5,850 bases of DNA from Syntrophomonas sp. GTDB taxonomy: Bacteria; Bacillota; Syntrophomonadia; Syntrophomonadales; Syntrophomonadaceae. Both the position numbers and the translations under genes were made by a program. Positions 1 to 5,850 of the stretch are shown piece by piece. Position 1 is the first letter of the stretch; every line of letters begins with the position of its first letter. Where the stretch lies: contig JAQVXF010000080.1 of the NCBI GenBank assembly GCA_028709355.1, positions 1 through 5,850 of the forward strand, in the 5' to 3' direction. The notes beneath the pieces are model-generated. The model was not told the origin of the DNA and made no database searches. It saw only the letters and a program-made list of their open reading frames with translations.

Positions 1-78
1 GAGAAGATAACCAAAGAAGAAGCCAATGATATCAAAGCCAAGTTGGAAGAAGCTGGAGCCAGCGTAGAAATCAAATAG
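1..78 (+). CDS. rplL: 50S ribosomal protein L7/L12, C-terminal end (partial)
   Basis: This is the 3' end of the gene for L7/L12, the acidic stalk protein of the large ribosomal subunit that recruits and activates the translational GTPases. Only 25 codons and a TAG stop are present; the start lies upstream of the window. The visible residues include ITKEEANDIKAKLEEAGA and end in SVEIK. This matches the last helix and strand of the L7/L12 C-terminal domain, where bacterial homologues end in forms such as KLEEVGASVEVK. The following rpoB and rpoC genes give the usual neighbourhood and support the assignment. The gene is closed by an intrinsic terminator 13 bases after its stop. Identity is inferred from a short segment, but motif and context agree. 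Confidence 0.93.
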   Translation, partial: EKITKEEANDIKAKLEEAGASVEIK

Positions 79-90
79 TGAATGCGACCA

Positions 91-120
91 AGAGGGGTGC
101 AGTGGCACCCCTCTTTTTTT
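91..120 (+). terminator. Intrinsic terminator after rplL
   Basis: AGAGGGGTGC (91-100) pairs perfectly with GCACCCCTCT (105-114) around the four-base loop AGTG, giving a GC-rich 10-bp stem. The stem runs directly into seven T residues (114-120). It begins 13 bases after the rplL stop. This is a textbook Rho-independent terminator and should end most transcripts from the upstream ribosomal-protein operon. Confidence 0.93.
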
Positions 121-136
121 ATGGAAAAACCAGGTC

Positions 137-145
137 TGATAATAT
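137..145 (+). promoter_or_regulatory. Possible extended -10 promoter for the membrane-protein gene
   Basis: TG-A-TAATAT (137-145) resembles an extended -10 element, with four of six matches to TATAAT plus the TGn extension. It lies between the rplL terminator and the next gene. No good -35 hexamer is present at the proper distance; the best spaced stretch is TTTTAT at 117-122, inside the terminator T-run. Initiation near 152 would leave a leader of about 34 bases containing the ribosome binding site. The location makes sense because a gene behind a strong terminator needs its own promoter or read-through, but the match is weak. Confidence 0.3.
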
Positions 146-170
146 ATCATGGGGTATAAAGCGGGAGAGA

Positions 171-176
171 AAGGGG
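171..176 (+). promoter_or_regulatory. Ribosome binding site selecting the TTG start at 186
   Basis: AAGGGG (within GAGAAAGGGGAC) lies nine bases before the TTG at 186. The open frame extends upstream to a GTG at 78, but that start would translate through the terminator stem and put 36 non-hydrophobic residues ahead of a clear signal peptide. This site decides the start at 186. Confidence 0.7.
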
Positions 177-185
177 ACAATCACA

Positions 186-836
186 TTGAGAAAGCAGATA
201 CTGTGTCTCGCCTGCCTGATCATGGTGCTCGTATGGGCAGTGCCTTGTCAGGCATCCACCCCAGTCAAATGGCAACTGGAATGGATGGAAACAGGAGAAT
301 TGCGGGAGGAGGTAAAAATTCCGGTGGAAGTTACCGATGCCCCGACAGACACAGCGTGGGAACGCACCCAAGAGGGCAATGAGTGGATTTACCAACGAGA
401 TATCCAGGGATGGTCGAGTTACCAATCTCATAAGGATGGTCTGCCTTTTTCGATAACTGAGAATAAGAACATATTGTATAGCCTGACCGAGATCAGAACA
501 GATCCGCAATCAGCCCCGGATTGGTTTGAACAGGTAGCCGGTCCCCGGGAGTTGCATCTGACCATTGAGGTTCCGGGGTTGACATTGACTAGTACAGCTC
601 AGCAGCGAACTGACCTGTTATCAAATTGGTCTTTCGTCCGTGGTGCTGATTTAGGCAGCGAAGGGGTACTACTGAAGGTTTTACGCATCGATGGACTGAT
701 TATGGGAATCGCCATAGTTGTCATCGGTGTGGTATTGGCGGTTTTTATATTCTTTCGCCGGGTTAAGAGGGCCGAGCAGATTATAGCAGAAACCTATGCG
801 ATACCACCCAAAGCAAAGGAACCCAACCAGGAATAG
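186..836 (+). CDS. Unidentified secreted, membrane-anchored protein (216 aa)
   Basis: I do not recognise this family. From the TTG start the protein has a classical signal peptide: RK at 2-3, a hydrophobic core at about 5-19, and a likely signal peptidase I site after CQA (residue 23). The C21 context (AVPC) is not a proper lipobox. Residues 24-170 form a polar, probably beta-rich extracytoplasmic domain with many Trp residues (KWQLEW, DWFEQ, NWSF). Residues 171-190 are a single membrane span (IMGIAIVVIGVVLAVFIFF), followed by a basic RRVKR stop-transfer signal and a 26-residue cytoplasmic tail rich in Pro, Lys and Glu. The topology predicted is outside domain, one anchor, short inside tail. 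The plan and the pattern around EVPGLTLTSTAQQ loosely recall LppM/DUF3153-type proteins; this is a weak inference from layout only. The gene sits between the rplL terminator and the rpoB promoter and is probably its own unit. The start is chosen from the Shine-Dalgarno site and signal peptide. Confidence 0.8.
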   Translation: MRKQILCLACLIMVLVWAVPCQASTPVKWQLEWMETGELREEVKIPVEVTDAPTDTAWERTQEGNEWIYQRDIQGWSSYQSHKDGLPFSITENKNILYSLTEIRTDPQSAPDWFEQVAGPRELHLTIEVPGLTLTSTAQQRTDLLSNWSFVRGADLGSEGVLLKVLRIDGLIMGIAIVVIGVVLAVFIFFRRVKRAEQIIAETYAIPPKAKEPNQE

Positions 837-888
837 GAGAAGCAGCCGCCGCAGGTGATTAATAAAATCGGAAAAATGAGCTGTGTTG

Positions 889-917
889 TTGACTACATGA
901 TATGGCTATGCTAACAT
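889..917 (+). promoter_or_regulatory. Probable sigma-A-type promoter for rpoB-rpoC
   Basis: TTGACT (889-894, five of six matches to TTGACA) is followed after a 17-base spacer by TAACAT (912-917, four of six matches to TATAAT). The -10 is preceded by TG-C at 909-911, making an extended -10. Transcription would begin near 924, giving rpoB a leader of about 125 bases. No terminator separates it from rpoB. The membrane-protein gene also lacks an evident terminator, so read-through from upstream may add to rpoB expression. Confidence 0.6.
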
Positions 918-948
918 TAGTAATTGCCATCAAATATTATTGTGGTAA

Positions 949-972
949 ATATTGCTTAAGGCTCAGTAATAT
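949..972 (+). other. Possible hairpin 1 in the rpoB leader
   Basis: ATATTGCT (949-956) can pair with AGTAATAT (965-972), with one G-U pair, around the eight-base loop TAAGGCTC. Five T residues follow at 976-980 after three intervening bases. The stem is AT-rich and weak, so it is only faintly attenuator-like; it could also be chance in an AT-rich leader. Confidence 0.3.
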
Positions 973-984
973 AGGTTTTTCATC

Positions 985-1015
985 AAAAGCGAGGTTCCAG
1001 GTCAGCCCCGCTTTT
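985..1015 (+). other. Possible hairpin 2 in the rpoB leader
   Basis: AAAAGCG (985-991) pairs with CGCTTTT (1009-1015). With A992 bulged, GG at 993-994 can also pair with CC at 1007-1008, leaving a 12-base loop. The four T residues are part of the stem and no further T-run follows, so it is a poor terminator. It ends about 20 bases before the rpoB Shine-Dalgarno site, where a structure could affect ribosome access or transcript processing. Function is not shown by the sequence. Confidence 0.35.
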
Positions 1016-1035
1016 AACACGTTGGCTAAATACGT

Positions 1036-1042
1036 AAAGGGG
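1036..1042 (+). promoter_or_regulatory. Ribosome binding site of rpoB
   Basis: AAAGGGG precedes the ATG at 1050 by seven bases. A TTG at 1047 is immediately adjacent and in frame, but the spacing and the normal preference for ATG favour 1050. Confidence 0.75.
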
Positions 1043-1049
1043 TGGTTTG

Positions 1050-4000
1050 ATGGCTCATATCGAACGATATGGGAGAACAGAGAGGCTCACTTATTCTCAG
1101 ATCAAAGAGGTAATAGAGCTACCCAATCTGATCCAAATTCAATTGAGCTCCTACGAGTGGTTTTTGAACGAGGGCTTACGCACGGCTCTGCAGGAGGTCT
1201 TCCCAATCTCCGATTTCAGCGGCAACCTGGAACTGGATTTCGTCGACTACAGCCGCGGTGAACCCAAATATTCGGTATTGGAATGCAAAGAGCGTGATGT
1301 CAGCTACCAGGCACCGTTGAAGTTGAAAGTGCGCTTGACCGACAAAGAGAACGGCGAAATCAAAGAATCCGAAGTCTACATGGGCGACTTACCGCTGATG
1401 ACCGAGAATGGCACTTTCATCATAAACGGTGCCGAAAGGGTCGTCGTCAGCCAATTGGTTAAATCACCAGGGGTATATTTCAATGAAAAACTGGACTTGG
1501 CGGGCCATTCGTTGTTTGGGGCTACGGTCATCCCCAACCGGGGGGCGTGGTTCGAGTTGGAGATGGATAGCGCCGGGATCATCTATACCCGTATCGATAA
1601 AACCAGAAAGATACCAGTGACCGTTCTGTTGCGCTGCCTGGGCTATGAAACCAATGAGGCTATCCTGGAGCTGTACCAGGAGCACGATGCAATAAAGCGG
1701 ACTTTGGAAAAAGATACGACTACCAACAAAAAAGAGGCTCTGATTGAATTCTACCGTCGTCTTCGCCCGGGCGAGATGGCGACTGAAGACGCTGCCCAGC
1801 AGTTGCTGAAGAATCTGTTCTTCGACCCTCGCCGTTATGATATGGCGGTGGTGGGCCGCTACAAAGTGAATAAGAAGCTGGGACTGAATATGCCTGAAGA
1901 GACGCGGTATCTGACCATCGATGATATTACCGCTACCATCGGGTATATATTGAAGCTCATCAACGGTGAAGGGAAAACCGATGTCATCGATCATCTGGGC
2001 AATCGCCGCTTGCGTTCTATTGGGGAACTGCTGCAGAACCAGTTCCGCACTGGCTTGGTCCGGATGGAGCGGGTGGTACGGGAGCGGATGAGTATCCATG
2101 ACGTGGAGACACTGACTCCACAGGTGCTGATCAACATCAGGCCGATTACGGCAGCTGTCAAAGAGTTCTTTGGCAGTTCACAGTTGTCTCAGTTCATGGA
2201 CCAGACCAATCCGTTAGCGGAACTCACCCATAAGAGACGCTTGAGCGCTCTTGGCCCGGGCGGTCTGACGAGGGAAAGAGCCGGATTTCAAGTGCGCGAC
2301 GTTCATCATTCCCACTATGGCCGGGTATGCCCGATTGAGACACCAGAAGGTCCCAACATAGGGCTGATCGGCTCACTGGCGACCTTTGGCCGGGTCAATG
2401 AGTTTGGTTTCATCGAGACTCCCTACCGTAAGGTGGATAAAAAAGCGGGGCGGGTTACCAATGAAATTGTCTATCTAACCGCAGACGAAGAAGATGAGTA
2501 CTATGTGGCTCAAGCCAATGCTCCCCTCGACGAGGCCGGTTATTTTAAGGATGATCGGGTAGAAGTTCGCTATTTTGAAGAGATTCTGGAATTGCCGGTG
2601 AACCAGGTTGACTACATGGACGTGTCCCCCAAGCAGGTGTTCAGCGTAGCTACCTCACTGATACCATTCTTGGAGAACGACGATGCCAACCGAGCTTTGA
2701 TGGGCGCGAATATGCAGAGGCAGGCAGTGCCAGTAATTAAGACCGAGTCACCCATAATCGGTACCGGGCTCGAATACAAAGCGGCCAAGGATTCTGGAGC
2801 AGTAGTCATCGCCCGAAAACCAGGGGTAGTCAAGAAGGTCAGCGCCTCTCGTATCGTCCTGGAGACTGACGAAGGTCAGACGATCTCCTATCCCCTGCTT
2901 AAGTTCATGCGCTCCAACCAGGGTACTTGTTATAACCAGAGGCCAATTGTCAAGGTAGGTGAGCGAATCGAAGGAGATACGATAATCGCGGATGGCCCCA
3001 GTACCGACAACGGCGAACTGGCATTGGGCAGGAACGTCCTGGTCGCATTTATGCCCTGGGAAGGTTACAACTACGAGGACGCCATCCTGATATCAGAGAA
3101 GATAGTCAAAGAAGACGTTTTCACTTCTATTCACATAGAGGAATATGAGTGTGAAGCCCGGGATACCAAGTTGGGACCGGAGGAGATTACGCGCGATATC
3201 CCCAACGTCTCCGAAGAGATGCTGAAGAATCTCGATGATCAGGGTGTTATCCGGGTGGGGGCCGAGGTTCGGCCGGACGATATCCTGGTGGGTAAGGTCA
3301 CCCCCAAGGGTGAGACTGAGCTGACTCCTGAAGAACGGCTGCTGCGAGCTATTTTCGGTGAGAAGGCCAGGGAAGTCCGCGACTCGTCTCTTCGGGTACC
3401 TCATGGTGAAGCCGGTAAGATCGTAGCCGTGAAGCGCTTCTCCCGGGAAAACGGGGATGAGCTGCCCCCAGGTGTTAACCGCCTGGTCCGAGTCTATATA
3501 GCCCAGAAGCGCAAAATATCTGAAGGGGATAAGATGGCCGGCCGGCATGGCAACAAGGGGGTCATCTCGCGGATACTCCCGGAAGAAGATATGCCCTTCC
3601 TGGATGACGGCACCCCGGTGCAAATCGTGCTGAATCCCTTGGGAGTGCCCTCCCGAATGAATATCGGACAGATCCTGGAATGCCATATGGGATGGGTCGC
3701 CAAAGAACTTGGATATAAAATAGCCACTCCTATTTTTGACGGGGCTGCTGAAGAGGACATAAATGAACTGCGGGTTCAGGCCAATGTCCCCATGAACGGA
3801 AAAGCCCGGCTCAGGGATGGTCGCACTGGAGAGCCTTTTGACCATGAGGTGACTGTGGGCTACGTGTATATGCTGAAGCTGGCTCATTTGGTGGATGACA
3901 AGATCCATGCCCGCTCCATCGGGCCATATTCGCTGGTTACCCAACAACCCCTGGGTGGTAAGGCCCAGTTTGGCGGACAGCGATTTGGAGAAATGGAAGT

Positions 4001-4418
4001 GTGGGCTCTGGAGGCTTATGGAGCAGCCTATACTTTGCAGGAGATATTGACGGTCAAATCAGATGATGTGGTGGGGCGGCTTAAGACTTATGAATCGATC
4101 GTCAAAGGAGATAATATTCCTGAACCAGGGGTGCCAGAGGGCTTCAAAGTGCTGATCAAGGAACTGCAGAGCCTGGCCCTAGATATCAGGATGCTGGGGG
4201 CTGACAACAGCGAAATCCTCATAAGGGATGACAACCTGGATATCAATGAACAGGAAAAGGCCCGCGAGTTAGGCATGGAGCTGCCCGAAGTAGCCTTCAG
4301 CGCTGGAGGCAATGTAGGTAAGGCCTTAGGCCAGCAGATAGAGAGTGAGGATTATGGAACTGCCGATGAAGAGGAAGTGGACCTCGGCGATAGTGAACTG
4401 GATGACGTGATTGAGTAG
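1050..4418 (+). CDS. rpoB: DNA-directed RNA polymerase subunit beta (1122 aa, complete)
   Basis: The beta subunit of the core RNA polymerase forms one side of the active-site cleft and is the rifampicin target. The chain begins with the beta N-terminus (LPNLIQIQLSSYEWFL), then protrusion and lobe (about 25-370). The rifampicin region follows: SSQLSQFMDQTNPLAEL at 376-392 and THKRRLSALGPGG at 393-405. Q381, D384, H394, S399 and L401 correspond to E. coli Q513, D516, H526, S531 and L533 and are all wild type, so no classical resistance change is seen. GDKMAGRHGNKG holds K828 and K836, equivalent to E. coli K1065 and K1073. H953 in DDKIHARS matches H1237. GGKAQFGGQRFGEMEVWALE (969-988) marks the C-terminal beta/beta' interface. 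The E. coli SI2 insertion is absent. The lobe also lacks the insertion of Bacillus RpoB after RYKVNKKL (270-277). An acidic tail ends the chain, with 13 of the last 25 residues Asp or Glu. The protein pairs with RpoC encoded 60 bases downstream. Confidence 0.99.
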   Translation: MAHIERYGRTERLTYSQIKEVIELPNLIQIQLSSYEWFLNEGLRTALQEVFPISDFSGNLELDFVDYSRGEPKYSVLECKERDVSYQAPLKLKVRLTDKENGEIKESEVYMGDLPLMTENGTFIINGAERVVVSQLVKSPGVYFNEKLDLAGHSLFGATVIPNRGAWFELEMDSAGIIYTRIDKTRKIPVTVLLRCLGYETNEAILELYQEHDAIKRTLEKDTTTNKKEALIEFYRRLRPGEMATEDAAQQLLKNLFFDPRRYDMAVVGRYKVNKKLGLNMPEETRYLTIDDITATIGYILKLINGEGKTDVIDHLGNRRLRSIGELLQNQFRTGLVRMERVVRERMSIHDVETLTPQVLINIRPITAAVKEFFGSSQLSQFMDQTNPLAELTHKRRLSALGPGGLTRERAGFQVRDVHHSHYGRVCPIETPEGPNIGLIGSLATFGRVNEFGFIETPYRKVDKKAGRVTNEIVYLTADEEDEYYVAQANAPLDEAGYFKDDRVEVRYFEEILELPVNQVDYMDVSPKQVFSVATSLIPFLENDDANRALMGANMQRQAVPVIKTESPIIGTGLEYKAAKDSGAVVIARKPGVVKKVSASRIVLETDEGQTISYPLLKFMRSNQGTCYNQRPIVKVGERIEGDTIIADGPSTDNGELALGRNVLVAFMPWEGYNYEDAILISEKIVKEDVFTSIHIEEYECEARDTKLGPEEITRDIPNVSEEMLKNLDDQGVIRVGAEVRPDDILVGKVTPKGETELTPEERLLRAIFGEKAREVRDSSLRVPHGEAGKIVAVKRFSRENGDELPPGVNRLVRVYIAQKRKISEGDKMAGRHGNKGVISRILPEEDMPFLDDGTPVQIVLNPLGVPSRMNIGQILECHMGWVAKELGYKIATPIFDGAAEEDINELRVQANVPMNGKARLRDGRTGEPFDHEVTVGYVYMLKLAHLVDDKIHARSIGPYSLVTQQPLGGKAQFGGQRFGEMEVWALEAYGAAYTLQEILTVKSDDVVGRLKTYESIVKGDNIPEPGVPEGFKVLIKELQSLALDIRMLGADNSEILIRDDNLDINEQEKARELGMELPEVAFSAGGNVGKALGQQIESEDYGTADEEEVDLGDSELDDVIE

Positions 4419-4463
4419 CACCAAGCCATTGATTTCTGTTGTGGCATAGATACAGCCTGCAGG

Positions 4464-4470
4464 AAGGGAG
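4464..4470 (+). promoter_or_regulatory. Ribosome binding site of rpoC
   Basis: AAGGGAG lies eight bases before the TTG at 4479, the only start codon in the rpoC frame near the conserved N-terminus. The overlapping AGGAAG (4461-4466) would also be seven bases from an out-of-frame ATG at 4474, which leads only to a 29-codon reading frame ending at 4563. Confidence 0.7.
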
Positions 4471-4478
4471 AGTATGAT

Positions 4479-5850
4479 TTGTCAGACATCAACAATTTTG
4501 AGCGGATCAAAATATCCCTGGCCTCCCCGGAACAAATACGCTCATGGAGCAGCGGAGAGGTAAAAAAACCCGAAACTATTAATTATAGAACCCTGCGCCC
4601 CGAAAAAGAGGGACTCTTTTGTGAGAAGATATTTGGACCGGTAAAAGACTGGGAATGCCATTGCGGCAAATACAAACGTGTGCGGCATCGCGGGATCGTG
4701 TGTGACCGGTGTGGGGTAGAGGTTACTACCTCCAAAGTACGCCGGGAGCGGATGGGGCATATCGAATTGGCGGCTCCCGTCTGCCACATTTGGTATCTCA
4801 AGGGTATACCCAGCCGGATGGGATTACTTCTGGACATGTCCCCTAAGGTACTGGAAAAGGTCATTTATTTCGTCAATTACATTGTCATAGATCCGGGCGA
4901 TACTCCGCTGCTCAAGAAACAGCTCCTCAATGAGCGGGAGTACCGGGAAAACCGGGAGAGGTATGGCGATGCCTTTATCGCTTCGATTGGAGCCGAGGCG
5001 GTCAAAGAGCTGCTGATGGAAGTGGAACTGGAGACAATGTCCCAGGAGCTTAAGGATGAGGTAAACACCACTACAGGGCAGAGGAAGGGCCGGGCTATCA
5101 AGCGCCTGGAAGTGACCGAATCTTTCCGCCTGTCCACAAACGATCCAGAATGGATGATATTGGATGTGCTGCCGGTGATACCGCCAGAACTGCGCCCGAT
5201 GGTTCAGCTGGACGGCGGTCGCTTCGCCACCTCCGATTTAAACGATCTCTACCGCCGGGTGATCAACCGCAACAACCGCTTGAAGAGATTATTGGACCTG
5301 GGAGCTCCCGACATCATTGTCAGAAATGAAAAGCGCATGTTGCAGGAGGCGGTTGACGCCTTGATCGACAACGGACGCAGGGGCAGACCGGTTACCGGTC
5401 CAGGCAACCGCCCGCTCAAATCGCTGAGCGATATGCTCAAGGGCAAACAGGGGCGTTTCCGCCAGAACCTACTCGGCAAGCGGGTGGATTATTCCGGCCG
5501 TTCAGTCATTGTGGCCGGCCCCCAGCTGAAGATGCACCAGTGCGGTCTACCCAAGGAGATGGCCCTGGAGCTTTTTAAGCCTTTCGTAATGAAAAAGCTG
5601 GTTGACCGCGGCATTGCATCCAATATCAAGAGCGCCAAGAAGATGGTGGAAAGAGGCCGGGAGGAAGTCTGGGATATTCTTGATGGAGTTATCAGGGAAC
5701 ACCCGGTGCTGCTCAACCGTGCCCCGACCCTGCATCGTCTCGGCATACAGTCATTTGAACCAGTTCTGGTAGAGGGGCGGGCGCTGCAACTGCATCCCCT
5801 GGTTTGTACCGCCTATAATGCTGACTTTGACGGGGACCAGATGGCGGTCC
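4479..5850 (+). CDS. rpoC: DNA-directed RNA polymerase subunit beta', N-terminal 457 residues (partial)
   Basis: The beta' subunit carries the catalytic magnesium site and most of the clamp. Translation starts at TTG, giving (M)SDINNFERIKISLASPE, which aligns with the usual Bacillota RpoC N-terminus. The clamp zinc site CHCG...CDRCG has cysteines at 60, 62, 75 and 78, all four ligands intact. The clamp helices that bind sigma region 2 lie at about 252-296 (YRRVINRNNRLKRLL onward). KRVDYSGRSVIV at about 334-345 is the switch-2 region, with R341 matching E. coli R352. NRAPTLHRLGIQSFEP precedes NADFDGD at 447-453, where D449, D451 and D453 chelate the catalytic magnesium. The window ends four codons later, so the trigger loop, bridge helix and jaw are not visible. 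The gene follows rpoB by 60 bases without a terminator, so co-transcription is expected. Residue 84 is Thr where related RNA polymerases often have Arg or Lys. Confidence 0.98.
   Translation, partial: MSDINNFERIKISLASPEQIRSWSSGEVKKPETINYRTLRPEKEGLFCEKIFGPVKDWECHCGKYKRVRHRGIVCDRCGVEVTTSKVRRERMGHIELAAPVCHIWYLKGIPSRMGLLLDMSPKVLEKVIYFVNYIVIDPGDTPLLKKQLLNEREYRENRERYGDAFIASIGAEAVKELLMEVELETMSQELKDEVNTTTGQRKGRAIKRLEVTESFRLSTNDPEWMILDVLPVIPPELRPMVQLDGGRFATSDLNDLYRRVINRNNRLKRLLDLGAPDIIVRNEKRMLQEAVDALIDNGRRGRPVTGPGNRPLKSLSDMLKGKQGRFRQNLLGKRVDYSGRSVIVAGPQLKMHQCGLPKEMALELFKPFVMKKLVDRGIASNIKSAKKMVERGREEVWDILDGVIREHPVLLNRAPTLHRLGIQSFEPVLVEGRALQLHPLVCTAYNADFDGDQMAV

Noticed and set aside
78..185. GTG at 78 overlapping the rplL stop as start of the membrane-protein gene
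   Set aside because: This extension would translate the terminator stem and T-run and place 36 residues ahead of a complete signal peptide. The Shine-Dalgarno at 171-176 supports TTG 186.
149..382. 77-codon + strand frame starting at ATG 149
   Set aside because: It overlaps the membrane-protein gene in another frame, has low-complexity composition and no recognisable domain; the signal peptide and membrane span belong to the other frame.
924..952. Second promoter TTGCCA (924-929) upstream of rpoB
   Set aside because: The -35 has five of six matches, but no hexamer 16-18 bases downstream matches TATAAT in more than three positions.
1047..1049. TTG at 1047 as rpoB start
   Set aside because: The next codon is an ATG with better spacing from the Shine-Dalgarno; the difference is one residue.
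902..1261. 119-codon + strand frame crossing the rpoB start
   Set aside because: It begins inside the rpoB promoter and runs over the conserved RpoB N-terminus in the wrong frame.
1464..2099. 211-codon antisense frame inside rpoB
   Set aside because: It lies wholly opposite conserved RpoB coding sequence, has no domain resemblance, and is explained by codon bias of the sense strand.
2172..2252. Possible rifampicin-resistance substitutions in RpoB
   Set aside because: All classical resistance positions are wild type. Thr386 in place of E. coli Asn518 is a common natural residue in Bacillota.
3093..3947. 284-codon antisense frame inside rpoB
   Set aside because: Long, but it is opposite the most conserved part of RpoB, shows no recognised motif, and lacks an independent promoter or ribosome binding site that I could identify.
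4425..4445. GCCA...TGGC pairing in the rpoB-rpoC gap as a terminator
   Set aside because: It is only four base pairs with a 13-base loop and no T-run, so it is not a credible terminator.

Overview
The window is the rplL-rpoB-rpoC segment of a bacterial ribosomal-protein/RNA-polymerase locus, read entirely on the + strand. It holds the last 25 codons of ribosomal protein L7/L12 (rplL), a gene for a small membrane-anchored protein I do not recognise, the complete RNA polymerase beta subunit (rpoB), and the first 457 codons of the beta' subunit (rpoC). The window ends just after the beta' catalytic aspartates.

The organism is most likely a Bacillota of the Clostridia/Peptococcia/Syntrophomonadia type; I cannot name a genus. 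RpoB carries DQTNPLAEL in the rifampicin region and DVHHSHYGR just after it, as in Peptococcaceae-like beta subunits. It lacks the large insertion that Gammaproteobacteria carry before the catalytic GDKMAGRHGNKG motif. RpoC keeps the short Bacillota-type N-terminus (ISLASPEQIRSWS, then a Cys4 zinc site at 60/62/75/78). Shine-Dalgarno sites are strong, two of the three visible starts are TTG, and base composition is roughly balanced.

Layout: rplL ends at 78 and is followed within 13 bases by a strong intrinsic terminator (91-120). A possible weak extended -10 promoter (137-145) precedes the unknown membrane protein (186-836). The 213-base gap before rpoB holds a good extended -10 promoter (889-917) and a leader of about 125 bases with two possible hairpins. 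rpoB (1050-4418) and rpoC (from TTG 4479) are 60 bases apart with no terminator between them and are probably one transcript. RNA polymerase genes therefore appear separated from rplL by a terminator and to have their own promoter, unlike the E. coli arrangement, where rplL transcription partly reads into rpoB through an attenuator.

I found no mobile element, CRISPR array, tRNA, rRNA or exotic system. The points worth a second look are the unidentified membrane protein in a core housekeeping locus, the rpoB leader, the compact RpoB lobe, a threonine at RpoC residue 84, and an out-of-frame ATG just before the rpoC start.
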